From Amorphophallus konjac (lineage: Eukaryota; Streptophyta; Magnoliopsida; Alismatales; Araceae), in contig CM040121.1 of the NCBI GenBank assembly GCA_022559845.1, positions 572,806,140-572,870,139 of the forward strand: a DNA stretch of 64,000 nt. Direction: 5' to 3'. The position numbers were made by a program, and so were the translations under genes. The notes beneath the pieces were generated by a model. The model did no database searches. It was given only the letters and a program-made list of their open reading frames with translations, and had not been told where the DNA came from. This document shows, one piece after another, positions 36,433 to 46,700 of this stretch (its first letter is position 1; every line of letters starts with the position of its first letter).

Positions 36433-38120
36433 TAGGGCAGCCCCTCTCGCCATTTACCCCACACCGGGGGCACCCTGCCTCGAAGACATGCTAGAAGATG
36501 TCAGGGTCTCGCCAGGGATCATCAAGCCGATAGAGGAGATTGAATGCCAAGCAGCTGAACAACTGAGAACCTTCGAGGTGCCTAACCCTGAGGGGCCGCC
36601 CACTATCTTCTATGTGGCCGGGGAGAAGCCAGTCAGGGAAGACGATGATTGCCGGTTCCTTGACGAGTTGCACAACCCGCACGTCCCCATTAAGGGGCTT
36701 CCCCACATGACTGACCAGGCAGCCAGAATGGTCAGAAAGCAGAAGATTCCTCCCTACCAGCCGGAAGGAAATGTTTGAAAGAATGTGGAACCCACCAAAC
36801 CTGGATCGACGGTTGCTAAAAATCACCAAGCACCCCGGTCTGGGCTTTTCGCTAGAAGATTACTACGAGACTGATGTCATATCGGTCTCGACATGGCCCG
36901 GTGACGACCCCGCAGAAGCTGCAGATTCGCGGGAAACCCACCAAGACACATGTCCCGGGGCCCCGGCCGAGGAGGCACAAGACGAAGAGGTATTCCTGTG
37001 GAAGCCTCCCAGCCGCCGCTGCATGGAGAAGCCCCCCTCCTTCTCCGAAGGGTTGATCTCGAAAGGGCACACCGGCGAGACACCTTCGCCCCGGCCTGCC
37101 GGCGAAGCAAGGAACAGTAGCATGGACCACGCCCCGAATTCCCCTCGACACGACCCCGTCGTGTACGCCTTGTACCACAGGCAGCAACGGGAGATCGAGG
37201 TGCTCAAAATGCGGCTGGCTGAGTTGACTTCTCTGGTCGCCGACTTGATCCAGGGCTCCCTCCCCCCATGGGGTGGCCGAATGCCTCGGCCCCGAGGCAC
37301 CAGTCCCAACAGCCCCGCCTTGTCAAGGCGGGAAATGAGAGACACGGCAAGTTCACTGACCGAGCGGCCAACCAGGCAAGGGCTGACACTCCAAGAGAAG
37401 CTGCAGAAGCCTTATTCCTTTCCGAAAGAGAAGACCCGGGGCATCTTCGACTGGGCTTGCCATTACGGCAAGGTCTCCCTTCCACGGTCCAAGAGGCCGC
37501 AAGATATCCGAAGAAATGGGGACCCGCTGTTTTGTCCCTACCACCAGATGCTGGGCCACGCCATCGAAGACTGCTATGTCTTCAAAGACATTGCTCAAAG
37601 CCTCATTGATAGGGATGAGCTCAGAATGGGAGACTACGTGGTAGCCCCGCCACGCCCCCACGTGGCGGACAGCCCCAGGGCAGGAGCCTACACTGTGTCC
37701 ATCCAATACCAGGTGTCGGAAGATGCGGCTACCCCGGCCCCCGCAGGAGCGGTCTATGATGAATACACAGAAGAGCCCGAGATGGACCCGTGCCCCTCTG
37801 AGCCAGCGGACCTCACGTACCCGGCGGCTACGGCCCAGGAGGAGTGCGAGGTGAGTGCAGCCTCCATGCCCAGTCATGATGAACAAGAAGAGGGAGATGG
37901 CGTCCTCGAGCCCGAGGTCAATGAAGACCGAGATTTTGTCGACTTAACGCCGACCCCGCCGGAAATTAAAAATGGCGGCCAGGTCACGGTCGACGAATTG
38001 ATTGAGGTCAACCTTGGTACAGAAGACGACCCCAGGCCAACTTTCCTTAGTGCTCTTATGCCCCTACAGGAGAGAGAACAATACATAAAGCTGCTACAAG
38101 AGTTCCGGGATTATTTTGCC
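36430..38120 (+). pseudogene. Tat spacer between protease and RT, with a second gag-type zinc module
   Basis: The region reads in one frame to ~36770 and in the next from there (MFERMWNPPNLDRR onwards). A Q(R)EIEVLK coiled stretch lies at about 37185. It is followed at 37380-37650 by ~90 residues closely resembling the gag C-terminal module at 34200-34460: LQEKLQKPYSF, SKRPxD, CxYHxMLGHAIEDC, YVFKD, and LRMGD as against LEMGE. A TAG at 38121 ends this part exactly where RT-containing relatives have FAW; a TGG-to-TAG change explains it. I know no standard role for a second copy in this place. Confidence 0.75.
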
Positions 38121-39416
38121 TAGAATTACAAAGAGATGCCTGGGCTCAGCATCGAAGTGACTCAGCACACCCTGACCATTGATCCCAAGGTGGAACCAGT
38201 GAAGCAACCTCCCCGGCGCATGAGGCCGGAGCTAACCAGCCAGATCTGCAAAGAGGTCGACAAGCTCATAAATGTCGGCTTCGTGGCGGAAAATCAATAC
38301 ACCACATGGCTGGCCAACATTGTACCAGTGAAAAAGAAGAATGGACAGATCAGGATTTGTGTGGACTTCCGCGACCTGAACAAAGCCTGCCCAAAAGATG
38401 ACTTCCCGGTGCCTATCACCGAAGTGATGATTGATGCAACCACTGGCCACGAGGCCCTGTCCTTCATGGATGGGTCGTCCGGCTATAACCAAATCTGGAT
38501 AGCCGACCACGACCAGGTCCATACAGCTTTCCGGTCACCCAAAGGGATATTTCACTACAAGAGGATGCCCTTCGGCCTCAAGAATGCCGGTGCCACATAT
38601 CAGCGGGCGATGACCAAGATCTTCGACGAGCTGCTGTACAGCAAGGTCGAGTGCTACATTGATGATCTGGTCGTCAAGACGAAGAAAAGAGACGAGCACC
38701 TGAGTGACCTCAGGGTCGTCTTCCAAAGGCTCCGGCAGTACGGGCTGAAGATGAATCCCATGAAGTGCGCCTTTGGCGTGTCCAGTGGGAAATTCCTCGG
38801 CTTTATTGTCCGGCATAGAGGGATCGAGATCGACCCCCTGAAGATAAAGGCCATCCAGGAGCTGCCTCCTCCGAAGAGTCTGGGAGAGCTGAGGTCCCTG
38901 CAGGGGCGTTTAGCTTACATCCGCAGGTTCATCTCCAACCTGTCAGGGCGCTGCCAACCCTTCCACAGACTGATGATGAAGAATGCACCCTTCAGCTGGG
39001 GCCACGAATGCCAGCACGCGTTCGACCAGCTAAAGGAGTACCTGAAGACCCCGCCTGTCCTGGGGGCACCTGTCAAAGGCAGACCGCTGATTCTGTACAT
39101 AGCGGCCACCGAATATTCACTGGGGGCAATGCTCGCCCAGAACAATGATGAGGGAAAAGAGCAGGCTCTCTACTATCTCAGTCGAAGATTGGTGGGTGCA
39201 GAGGCTAAGTACACCCCGATTGAGAAGATCTGCCTTGCCTTGGTCTTCGCAGTCAAGAAGATGAGGCACTACATGCTGTCCCATGAAGTCAGCTTAATAT
39301 CCAGGGTCGACCCCATCAAGCACATTCTCCTCCAGCCAGTCCCAAAGGGGCGCCTTGGCAAGTGGGCCGTGCTACTCATGGAATTTGACATCACTTACGT
39401 GCCCCAGAAGGCCGTA
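38121..39416 (+). pseudogene. Tat reverse transcriptase and first RNase H
   Basis: RT runs from about 38150 (MPGLSIEVTQHTL) through DFRDLNKACPKDDFP, MPFGLKNAGATYQR and the catalytic YIDD at about 38657-38668. An RNase H-like connection follows at 39080-39400 (LILYIAATE, YTPIEK, LMEFDITYVPQ). It lacks some usual RNase H acidic residues, as is usual for the first RNase H of Tat elements. After the TAG at 38121 the frame is open for 450 codons. A single-base deletion near 39417 then moves the homology to another frame. Confidence 0.88.
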
Positions 39417-41347
39417 AGGGGCAAGCCGTCGCGGATTTCTTCGCAGCACACCCTGTGCCCGAAGACTCCCCGTTGGCCACAGAGCTGCCCAAGGATGAAA
39501 CACTAGAGGTGGACCAAATACAACAAGCCATCTGGGAGCTTTACTTTGACGGAGCCTCGAGGACAGAAGCGACCCCGTCTGGGCCCGCCAAGGTACGAGC
39601 CGGAGCAGGCATCGTCCTCAAGTCGCCAGACGGAGAGGTGAAGCACACTTCCTGCTGCATTAGCAAACCCTGCACCAATAATGAAGCAGAGTATGAAGCT
39701 CTGATCATCGGCCTCCAGGTCGCCCTCCAGTTGGAGATCAAAATGCTCCAAGTGTTCGGCGACTCGCTGCTAGTCGTCAAACAGGTCCAGGGATAGTTTG
39801 ACGTCCGGAAACCTGAGCTACTCCCCTACCACACTAAGGCCAAGGGGCTCATGGAGCGGTTCTACCTCCTCGAAATAGGCCATGTCGCCAGAGGGGAGAA
39901 CGCGTAAGCCGACGCCCTAGCAAAATTGGCAAGCTCACTGGCAGTACCTCCAAACGGATCTCTCAACATCCAGGTAGTGAACCAGCGCCAGATGCCCAGT
40001 ATGATAGAAGAAGAGCCAGAAGAAGAGGACCTACAGGTCGCTACAGCAGAAGCCGTCAGCCTGCCTGACTGGAGAGACCCCCTAATGCAGTGGTTCAGAC
40101 ACCAGCAACTACCCGACCGAAGAGAAGAAAAGATCAAGCTAGTCAGAACCAAGGACTCCTATGAGCTCCGAAGCGGAATATTATTCCGGATTGTGGCCGA
40201 TGCCAAACGGAAGCTACTCCTCCGATGCTTGTCCACTGAAGAAGCTTGGAGGGTCATGAAGGAGGTCCATGCCGGGGCAGCTGGTGCACACCAGGCGGGG
40301 CCGAAAATGAAAATTGAAATCAAGAAACTTGGCTATTATTGGCCTACAATGTTCAATGATTACTGCAAGTATGCTAAGTCGTGTCAGAAATGTCAGGAGG
40401 ATGCCACCGTACCCAGAAGACCTCCTACACTATTACACCCAACAGCGCCCAGTTGGCCGTTCGCCCAATGGGGAACGGACGTCGTGGGTCCCCTACCTGC
40501 CTCCTCCACAGGCTGCAAGTACATCCTGGCGGCAACCGACTACTTCTCCAGCTGGGCAGAGGCTGTCGCTTTACGCGAGGTCACCGGGGAGATCGTGGCC
40601 AGGTTTGTCCTCCGCAGTATCGTATTCCGATTCGGCGTGCCCGACCGAATTGTGTCAGACAATGGCAGCCACTTCCGCAATCAGAAGGTCTACCGACTAG
40701 CAGAAAAATATAAAATTGATTGGAGGACGTCAACTCCTTACAACCCACAGGCCAACGGGCTGGCCGAAGCTTTTAACAAAACACTCTGCACCCTCCTGGC
40801 CAAGACTGTCAACTCTAACAAGAAAGACTGGGAAGAAAAGATGTACGAGGCACTATGGGCATACCGAACCGTATACAAGACTCCAACGGGCTGCTCGCCC
40901 TTCTCTCTCGTATACGGCTCGGAGGCGGTCGTCCCCGTTGAGCTGGAGATACCCTCCCTCAGAGTCGCCATTCGGCATGGGCTCGTCCCTGAAGTGCAGA
41001 CTAACGCCGAGCGAAGGCTCGAAGAACTCTCCAGTCTGGAAGGAAAGCGGCTTCAAGCCCAACAGAATATTCAGGTCTACCAGGCCCGAATTGCGCGCGC
41101 CTTTGACAAGCTAGTCAAGGAGCGCGAATTCAAGAAAGGTGACCTTGTTATGGTCAAGAGAAGAGATCTCATGGCTGCCAACCCCAAGGGTAAGCTGAAC
41201 GAGAACTGGCTCGGACCCTACGTAGTCCAAAAAGTCTACGAGGGTGGGGCCTATGTAATTGTCAACCATCGCGGGGAAGTTCAGTTCCCGCCTCTTAATG
41301 GAAGGCACTTGAGACTGTACCACGCTCCGGCGCCCCCATTCAGGTAA
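39417..41347 (+). pseudogene. Tat archaeal-type RNase H and integrase
   Basis: After the frameshift, an archaeal-type RNase H spans about 39520-39930: YFDGASR, NNEAEYEALI, GDSLLVV and ADALAKLAS give the four acidic sites. It is interrupted by TAG at 39794 and TAA at 39905. Integrase follows at about 40200-41340: zinc-binding H..H (VHAGAAGAH) and CxxC (SCQKCQ); catalytic Asp in GTDVVGPLP, Asp in IVSDNGSHF, Glu in NGLAEAFNKTL; and a C-terminal module (FKKGDLVMVKRR, LGPYVV). The normal stop is TAA at 41345. This domain order identifies Tat. No chromodomain is present. Confidence 0.9.
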
Positions 41348-41675
41348 TAATATTACTCTCCGCCCCATTTTGGGGCGGATTTGCGTGATTAATGTCCAAA
41401 TGATGTGACCACCAGCCGGGTTCCAAAAAAAGGGGAAAGAATAATAGGAAGAGAAGAGAAAAAAAAGGGACAAAAAAAAGAAGAAGCAAAAAAGAATAGA
41501 AAGAGAAAGAGGGAAGAAGCAAAAATATGGAAAAGAAAAAATAGAAAGAGAAGAAAGAAAAAAAAAGAAAAAAAAAGAAAAAAAAAGAAAGGAAAAAAAA
41601 AGAAGAAAAAGAACCAGAAAAGGGGAACACCCCCTACTTCCAGCCACCGCCCTGCATCAGCGGAGGTACCCAAAA
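41348..41675 (+). other. A/G-rich low-complexity tract after pol
   Basis: About 41420-41620 is nearly pure purine with aaaaaagaaaa runs. Lys/Glu-rich or Phe-rich frames across it are compositional. Confidence 0.8.
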
Positions 41676-42095
41676 TTGACTAAACAAACTCTTCTCTCCG
41701 CCCTCCCCGGGCGGTGAGTACCCCTTTGGCTCGGACCTCCCGTCCGGGTCACTGACTAAACAAACTCTTCTCTCCGTCCTCCCCGGGCGGTGAGTACCCC
41801 TTTGGCTCGGACCTCCCGTCCGGGTCATTGACTAAACAAACTCTTCTCTCCGTCCTTCCCGGGCGGTGAGTACCCCTTTGGCTCGGACCTCCCGTCCGGG
41901 TCATTGACTAAGCAAACTCTTCTCTCCGTCCTCCCCGGGCGGTGAGTACCCCTTTGGCTCGGACCTCCCGTCCGGGTCACTAACTAAACAAACTCTTCTC
42001 TCCGTCCTCCCCGGGCGGTGAGTACCCCTTTGGCTCGGACCTCCCGTCCGGGTCACTGACTAAACAAACTCTCCTCTCCGTCCCCTCTGGACGAC
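41676..42095 (+). repeat. 76-bp tandem repeat, five units plus a partial
   Basis: The phrase taaacaaactcttctctccg begins at 41681, 41757, 41833, 41909 (one base changed), 41985 and 42061, exactly 76 bp apart. Units include ccccgggcgg and ggacctcccgtccggg, short palindromes. Units are almost identical, so the array is recent or kept uniform. Confidence 0.95.
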
Positions 42096-42542
42096 GAGAA
42101 GTCCGGTCTCTGACCGAGGCCCCCGCTTAAGGCCAGCACGCGCTTCTAATATTACGGCAAAACCGGGGAGTTGCCCGTTCGGTATGGTGGAGTGGTCCCC
42201 TCGTCCTCCCCCTGGGAAGACGAGCACTCTCCTGTACCCTGACATGGGTCCCTGCCTGGTCCCCCCGAAGCGAATCCTCGCGAAGACTCACACCCAGCCA
42301 ATGGGTCTCAACACAAAAGGGGGGAAAGATACAAGAGCAAGGGAAGAGGAAGAAGAAAACAATGTACACAGAAAAGAAAGGAGAGTAAGAAAGCTCCCTC
42401 CGGGACGAATGCACACACAAAGAACGCATGAAATCATAAATGCTCTGCTCTATTCAGAAAGGGGACCAGACTACATGTGCTGCGGGGCATACCCCTGTGT
42501 TACATTCAAAAGAAAAGAAAAAGGAATTAAGGGATGCAACGC
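42096..42542. other. Spacer after the 76-bp array
   Basis: No gene recognised. It would contain the 3' untranslated region of the antisense gene ending at 42543. Confidence 0.5.
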
Positions 42543-43733
42543 TTAGTCGATGTCCCTGAAGATGTCCTCGAGAGGGAGGATCCCGACGCAAGGGAAGTTT
42601 GTCCTGTCGCGCAGTCGGCCCCTTAATCCTCGAGACGGGCGAGTTCCGCTTCACGGACGCCATTTCAACTTCGGCGATGCCAAGAGCTTCCCTCTCCTCC
42701 GCAACCTCCCTTCCCGCCTCGGCGAGGTCGAACTTGGCCGCTGCAAGGTAGCCTTCCAACTCCTCGATCCGCTCTCGAGGGAGCGAACGCTGCCTTCGCC
42801 CTCCTCTAAGGCTTTCTCGTGGCATTCCTTGTTACGGCGTCGGGCCTCCAAGGCCTGTAGATACTCGTCCGCCTGGGCATCTAGAGCGGCGCGCTCGTCA
42901 GGAGCTTGGGTCTCCAGGAATTCACGGCGTCTGACGTACTTCAATAATAGCAAGACCCGCCGTGACCATTCCCCCAGCGGACAGCCAAGCACTTGCAACG
43001 CCCCAGTTAACTGCGTCACTATGGTATGCACCTCCCGATACGACAGAGAAGCATCGGCGAGGAGCATCGTCCGTAAAGTGATCAGCATCTGACGGACTGG
43101 CGCCTCTGATGACGTGTGACTGACTGAGGGCACGACCGGGGGGATGAATTCCACGGCGCTGTCCACCTCCGCCCACAGATCGGCATCCACGGCGGCTGAA
43201 GAGGATGGGAGAGCAAGGGTTAAGTCGCCCGGCCGGCGTGGCTCGACTAAAGACCCCTGGCCGACTACCGATGAGGAGGTGGTTGAGATCATTGCCGAAG
43301 CATCCAACGCCGCTATCATCAGCTGTTCTCCTGCCTCCTCCGCCTCCGCCTGGTGCGCTGCCGGCACTGCTTCAAGGAGCAGGGGTGCAGCTGCCTCTGC
43401 TCCGGTCAAAGGAGGGGCCTCAAGCAAGGCTGGGCCCGCTGCCATCAGTGGCCGACTCCGCCTCTGCGGCTCCGATCCCTCCAGATGTGCGCGGAGCTCC
43501 GCGAATATTTGCTTCAGTAAGGGGTCCTCCATCTGGGCCGGAAGCTTTGGAAAAGGCGGAAGCGGAACCATTAGCCGGGGTAGACGTCCCGCCTCCACGA
43601 GCGCCGTAAGGCCCTCCGCTCCCAAGCCCGCGACCGGAGCCAGTCCCGTCACCGCTAGCGGACCAATATTTGGCCGCCGCTTGGCAACGGCCTTCCGGGC
43701 ACGGCCAGACGACCTCCCTGGCGTCGGCACCAC
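42543..43733 (-). other. Exon 6 of the antisense gene: coiled-coil C-terminus
   Basis: Starts VVPTPGRSSGRARK, then Ala/Leu/Pro-rich sequence, then helical segments (LLLLKYVRRREFLETQ, DEYLQALEARRR). The heptad-rich RERIEELEGYL and EVAEEREALGIAEVEM stretch follows in a frame shifted by one. The final NFPCVGILPLEDIF and stop (TAA, 42545-42543) are back in the original frame. Two indels or sequencing errors in homopolymers would explain this. Confidence 0.6.
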
Positions 43734-46700
43734 CTGACCACAAAAAGCATGATTACTCACTTGCCAGCGGGAGTAAACCTCACGAGGCCCAAAAGGCGAG
43801 AAGGGTTATGAGACCCGTGTCCTTACCTCGGCCACCGGGGCGGTACCGCTCTCGGGCGCGATCTCCCCCTCCTCCAGAGGCTCGCCCGCCAAAGGCTCCT
43901 CCGACGCCTCCTCCCGAAGAGCTTCAAATAGAAGGGCTAGCTTGCCCATGCCGACATTGACCCCCGATGGGCGGTCAACCGACGCAGCCGGAGCAGCCTC
44001 TTTCGCAGCCTCCGGCTCGGCTGATTCCTGAAAAGGTCGGGCGCAAGGAGGACGATATCAGTAGGCGACCACAGAAGCAGCCCCACGCAAATGGAATCAC
44101 GCTTACAGCGGCCTCCTCCGTCAAGCTTAGCGAGCTAGCAAATGAAGAGGCCTTAGGGGCCAGCTCGGGCAGCCCCGATGCCCCAGACGTTACATCCCCA
44201 GGAGCCGCTTCGTCGGAAGAGTAGTTGTAATCTACCTCTTCCCCAGACGGAGACTCGACCGCCGCCGGCTCGGCCTGGGCCGGCAGAGGGGCTTCCACTT
44301 CAGAGTCTCTGTCCAGCACGTCCTCCCTCGGGCCAGGCGAGGCTCGCACTCCGATCTTCTTCCTCCTCACATATGTCAGCGTCGTCGGGAGGTCGGGATC
44401 AGGCCCCAATGACTCGGTGGCCGCCGCGGCAACGCCTGTCATGCAAAAGAAGATAAGCCATATTGAACCTACTAGCCCCCAGGACAAAAAAAAGGGGGAG
44501 CTAGCCGAATGGACGAAAATATTTACCCCCTTCGGCCCATACGGTCCGGGATGACTCGCCGGCTTCTTCGACGGACAGAGCCTTCGTGGGAGCCGCAGCC
44601 CCGCTCTCGCCCGGGAGCAACACGGGCGCCGGTTCCTCCGTGCCGCCCGTAAGATAGAAGCGCATCGTCGCCGTGCGCGAATCCGAGGCCAACTCGGGAG
44701 GCCAGTCGACCGCAGACGACGTAGGCGGCCGATGAACCTCACCAGCTTCGTGGCTCGGTTCGGTCCGTGTGGCTTCGAATTCCGCGAAGGACAAGACAGG
44801 GGCCACCGGCGAGGCTGCCGTCGGAGCCGGGGATGCCTCGGTCCGCCTCCGTTTTGCCGCCTGTTGCCCGGCCACCTTGGCAGCAGCCAACGCCTTCTTA
44901 ACGGGCGACTGTGTTCGGGGCCTTCCCGTTGCCTGCGGCAAGGGAGCCGGAGCCGCCGCCGAGGTCGCCTTTGCTGGGACCGCGACTTCACCCATGTCAG
45001 GCGTGGGCACGGGCTCTCCCACAGGAGCTGAGACAAAAGAAGTATCCAGGTGTCAGGGCTCCACTCCAAAATAAAAGGGGGGGGGGAGATTCAAGAGACA
45101 CACTAATGATCGGGGACACTGACCGGCAGGTTGGCCTGGCTCGGGACGGGCAGCTTCAAATTCCTCGAAAGATGGGACTCGTGGTGCCGGAGGAACAGCC
45201 GTCGGAGCCTTAGCCGATTCCGTCTTCCTCCGCTTTGTGTCCCGCTGCTTAGCCGCCTTGGCGGCGTCCACCGCCTTCTTCACAGGCGATTTAGCCCGGG
45301 GCCTCTTCGCAGCCTTGGGCAAAGGAGCCGTGGTCGGGGCCAGCGGCGCGGCTTCAAAATACGCAGGCTTCTTCACCAGCCGGAGGAGGTTCCGGTACGT
45401 GGCCATCTGCGTGCTGTCGGGATGGTCTGCAAAGAAAAGAGGGGAAAGAACGAACATGCATTTACGATTAGTACCCAACTCACCGCGAAGGCCGCAGTGC
45501 TAAGAGACAAAACCGAAGAGCAAGAAGAGACTGAATACCATGAGGGCCAGTGTACAGCCGCAGCGTGATCGGCCAGTAGCTCAGGGACGTCTCCTTGTCC
45601 CGACGCGCCGCCTCCCGGACTAGCCAGCAAACGTCTTCAATCGTTTGGCACCGGTCCGTAAGGTTGGCCAGATCCGCGTGCTTCTTTGAGGAGAGGTGAC
45701 AGAAAAGATTAAAGTGGTCCATGCCCCACCCGTCAGCATAATAATAAGGGATGTGCAGGCGCTTGCCCAGGAGGGAGGCCGTCAGATCTTCGATCTTCAT
45801 CCCATTCACCCGGAGAAGGACGTATAGCCACGTGGTATCCTTATAGTTCTCGGGCTGCCTCTCCTCCCGCCTCATAAACGTGCGGTACGGGCAGGCCGAA
45901 TCCCTCTCTGGACGCCAGCTCCTGGCAGGAGTCCCCTCTTCCTCCATGGGGAATGGATAATTGATGAGGTCCAGGCGGTCGCTCCCCACTTGGCACAGGT
46001 CCCTCAGCGTCTTCTGATAATGATCCTTGGCCACCGGGGGTAGCTCCACCTTCGGCGTCGGCCTCTTATCCCGGGCTTCCCGGCGAGCCGCCATATATGC
46101 TGCCACCTCCTTTTCCTGTTTATTCCTGAGCCGAAGAAGATGGTCTGGCTCAATGTCAAGAACCGGCACCGGCTGCCGACTAAGGAACCTCCTCTCGGCC
46201 CCATCCCAGCAATCGGTCTTGTGTAGCCGATAGAAGGCCGTCCGGCTATTCCACCACTTGATATAATCTTGGGTCACTCGGGGAACACGACCCGGGGCCG
46301 GTACTCTGAAGGAGGCAGAGTCCGCCCGGTGGAAGAAGTCCCACCAGCTCCTGGCGTGTTCAGCAACTGAGCTCCCCCGGACACTCCGCAAGGGCAGGCC
46401 GAACTGTGCATGATAAGTAGGGATATGCTGGTCATACCCAAAATTGCGACCGAACCGGAAGGGGTAATACGGCTCCAGCAACACGTTCTCCCCTTTCCTG
46501 AACACCAGCACGCTCGGACGAATCGACAGCGCCCAGTCCCTCAGCTCCGGCTCCAGCAGCGGGCGGATCACATTCTCCTGGCTAATAGGGTGGACGTACT
46601 TCTCCACCTGGTCGTCTTTGCACTCCCTCTTGTTGTTCACCAGAGGGCTCGAATGTGCCGCCAATGTCCAGAAATGAATAGTCCCGGCCGCATCCCGGGG

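Noticed and set aside
41389..41683. Lys-rich and Phe-rich frames
   Set aside because: Low-complexity A/G tract with no protein-like pattern.
43975..45069. Single 364-codon minus-strand gene
   Set aside because: The frame reads through what look like introns with good GT-AG signals. The spliced model joins better protein-like segments.
45480..45538. C-terminal residues after the GT at 45538
   Set aside because: They follow a plausible splice donor and look like intron translation, so the unspliced end of the 949-codon frame is not taken as the true C-terminus.
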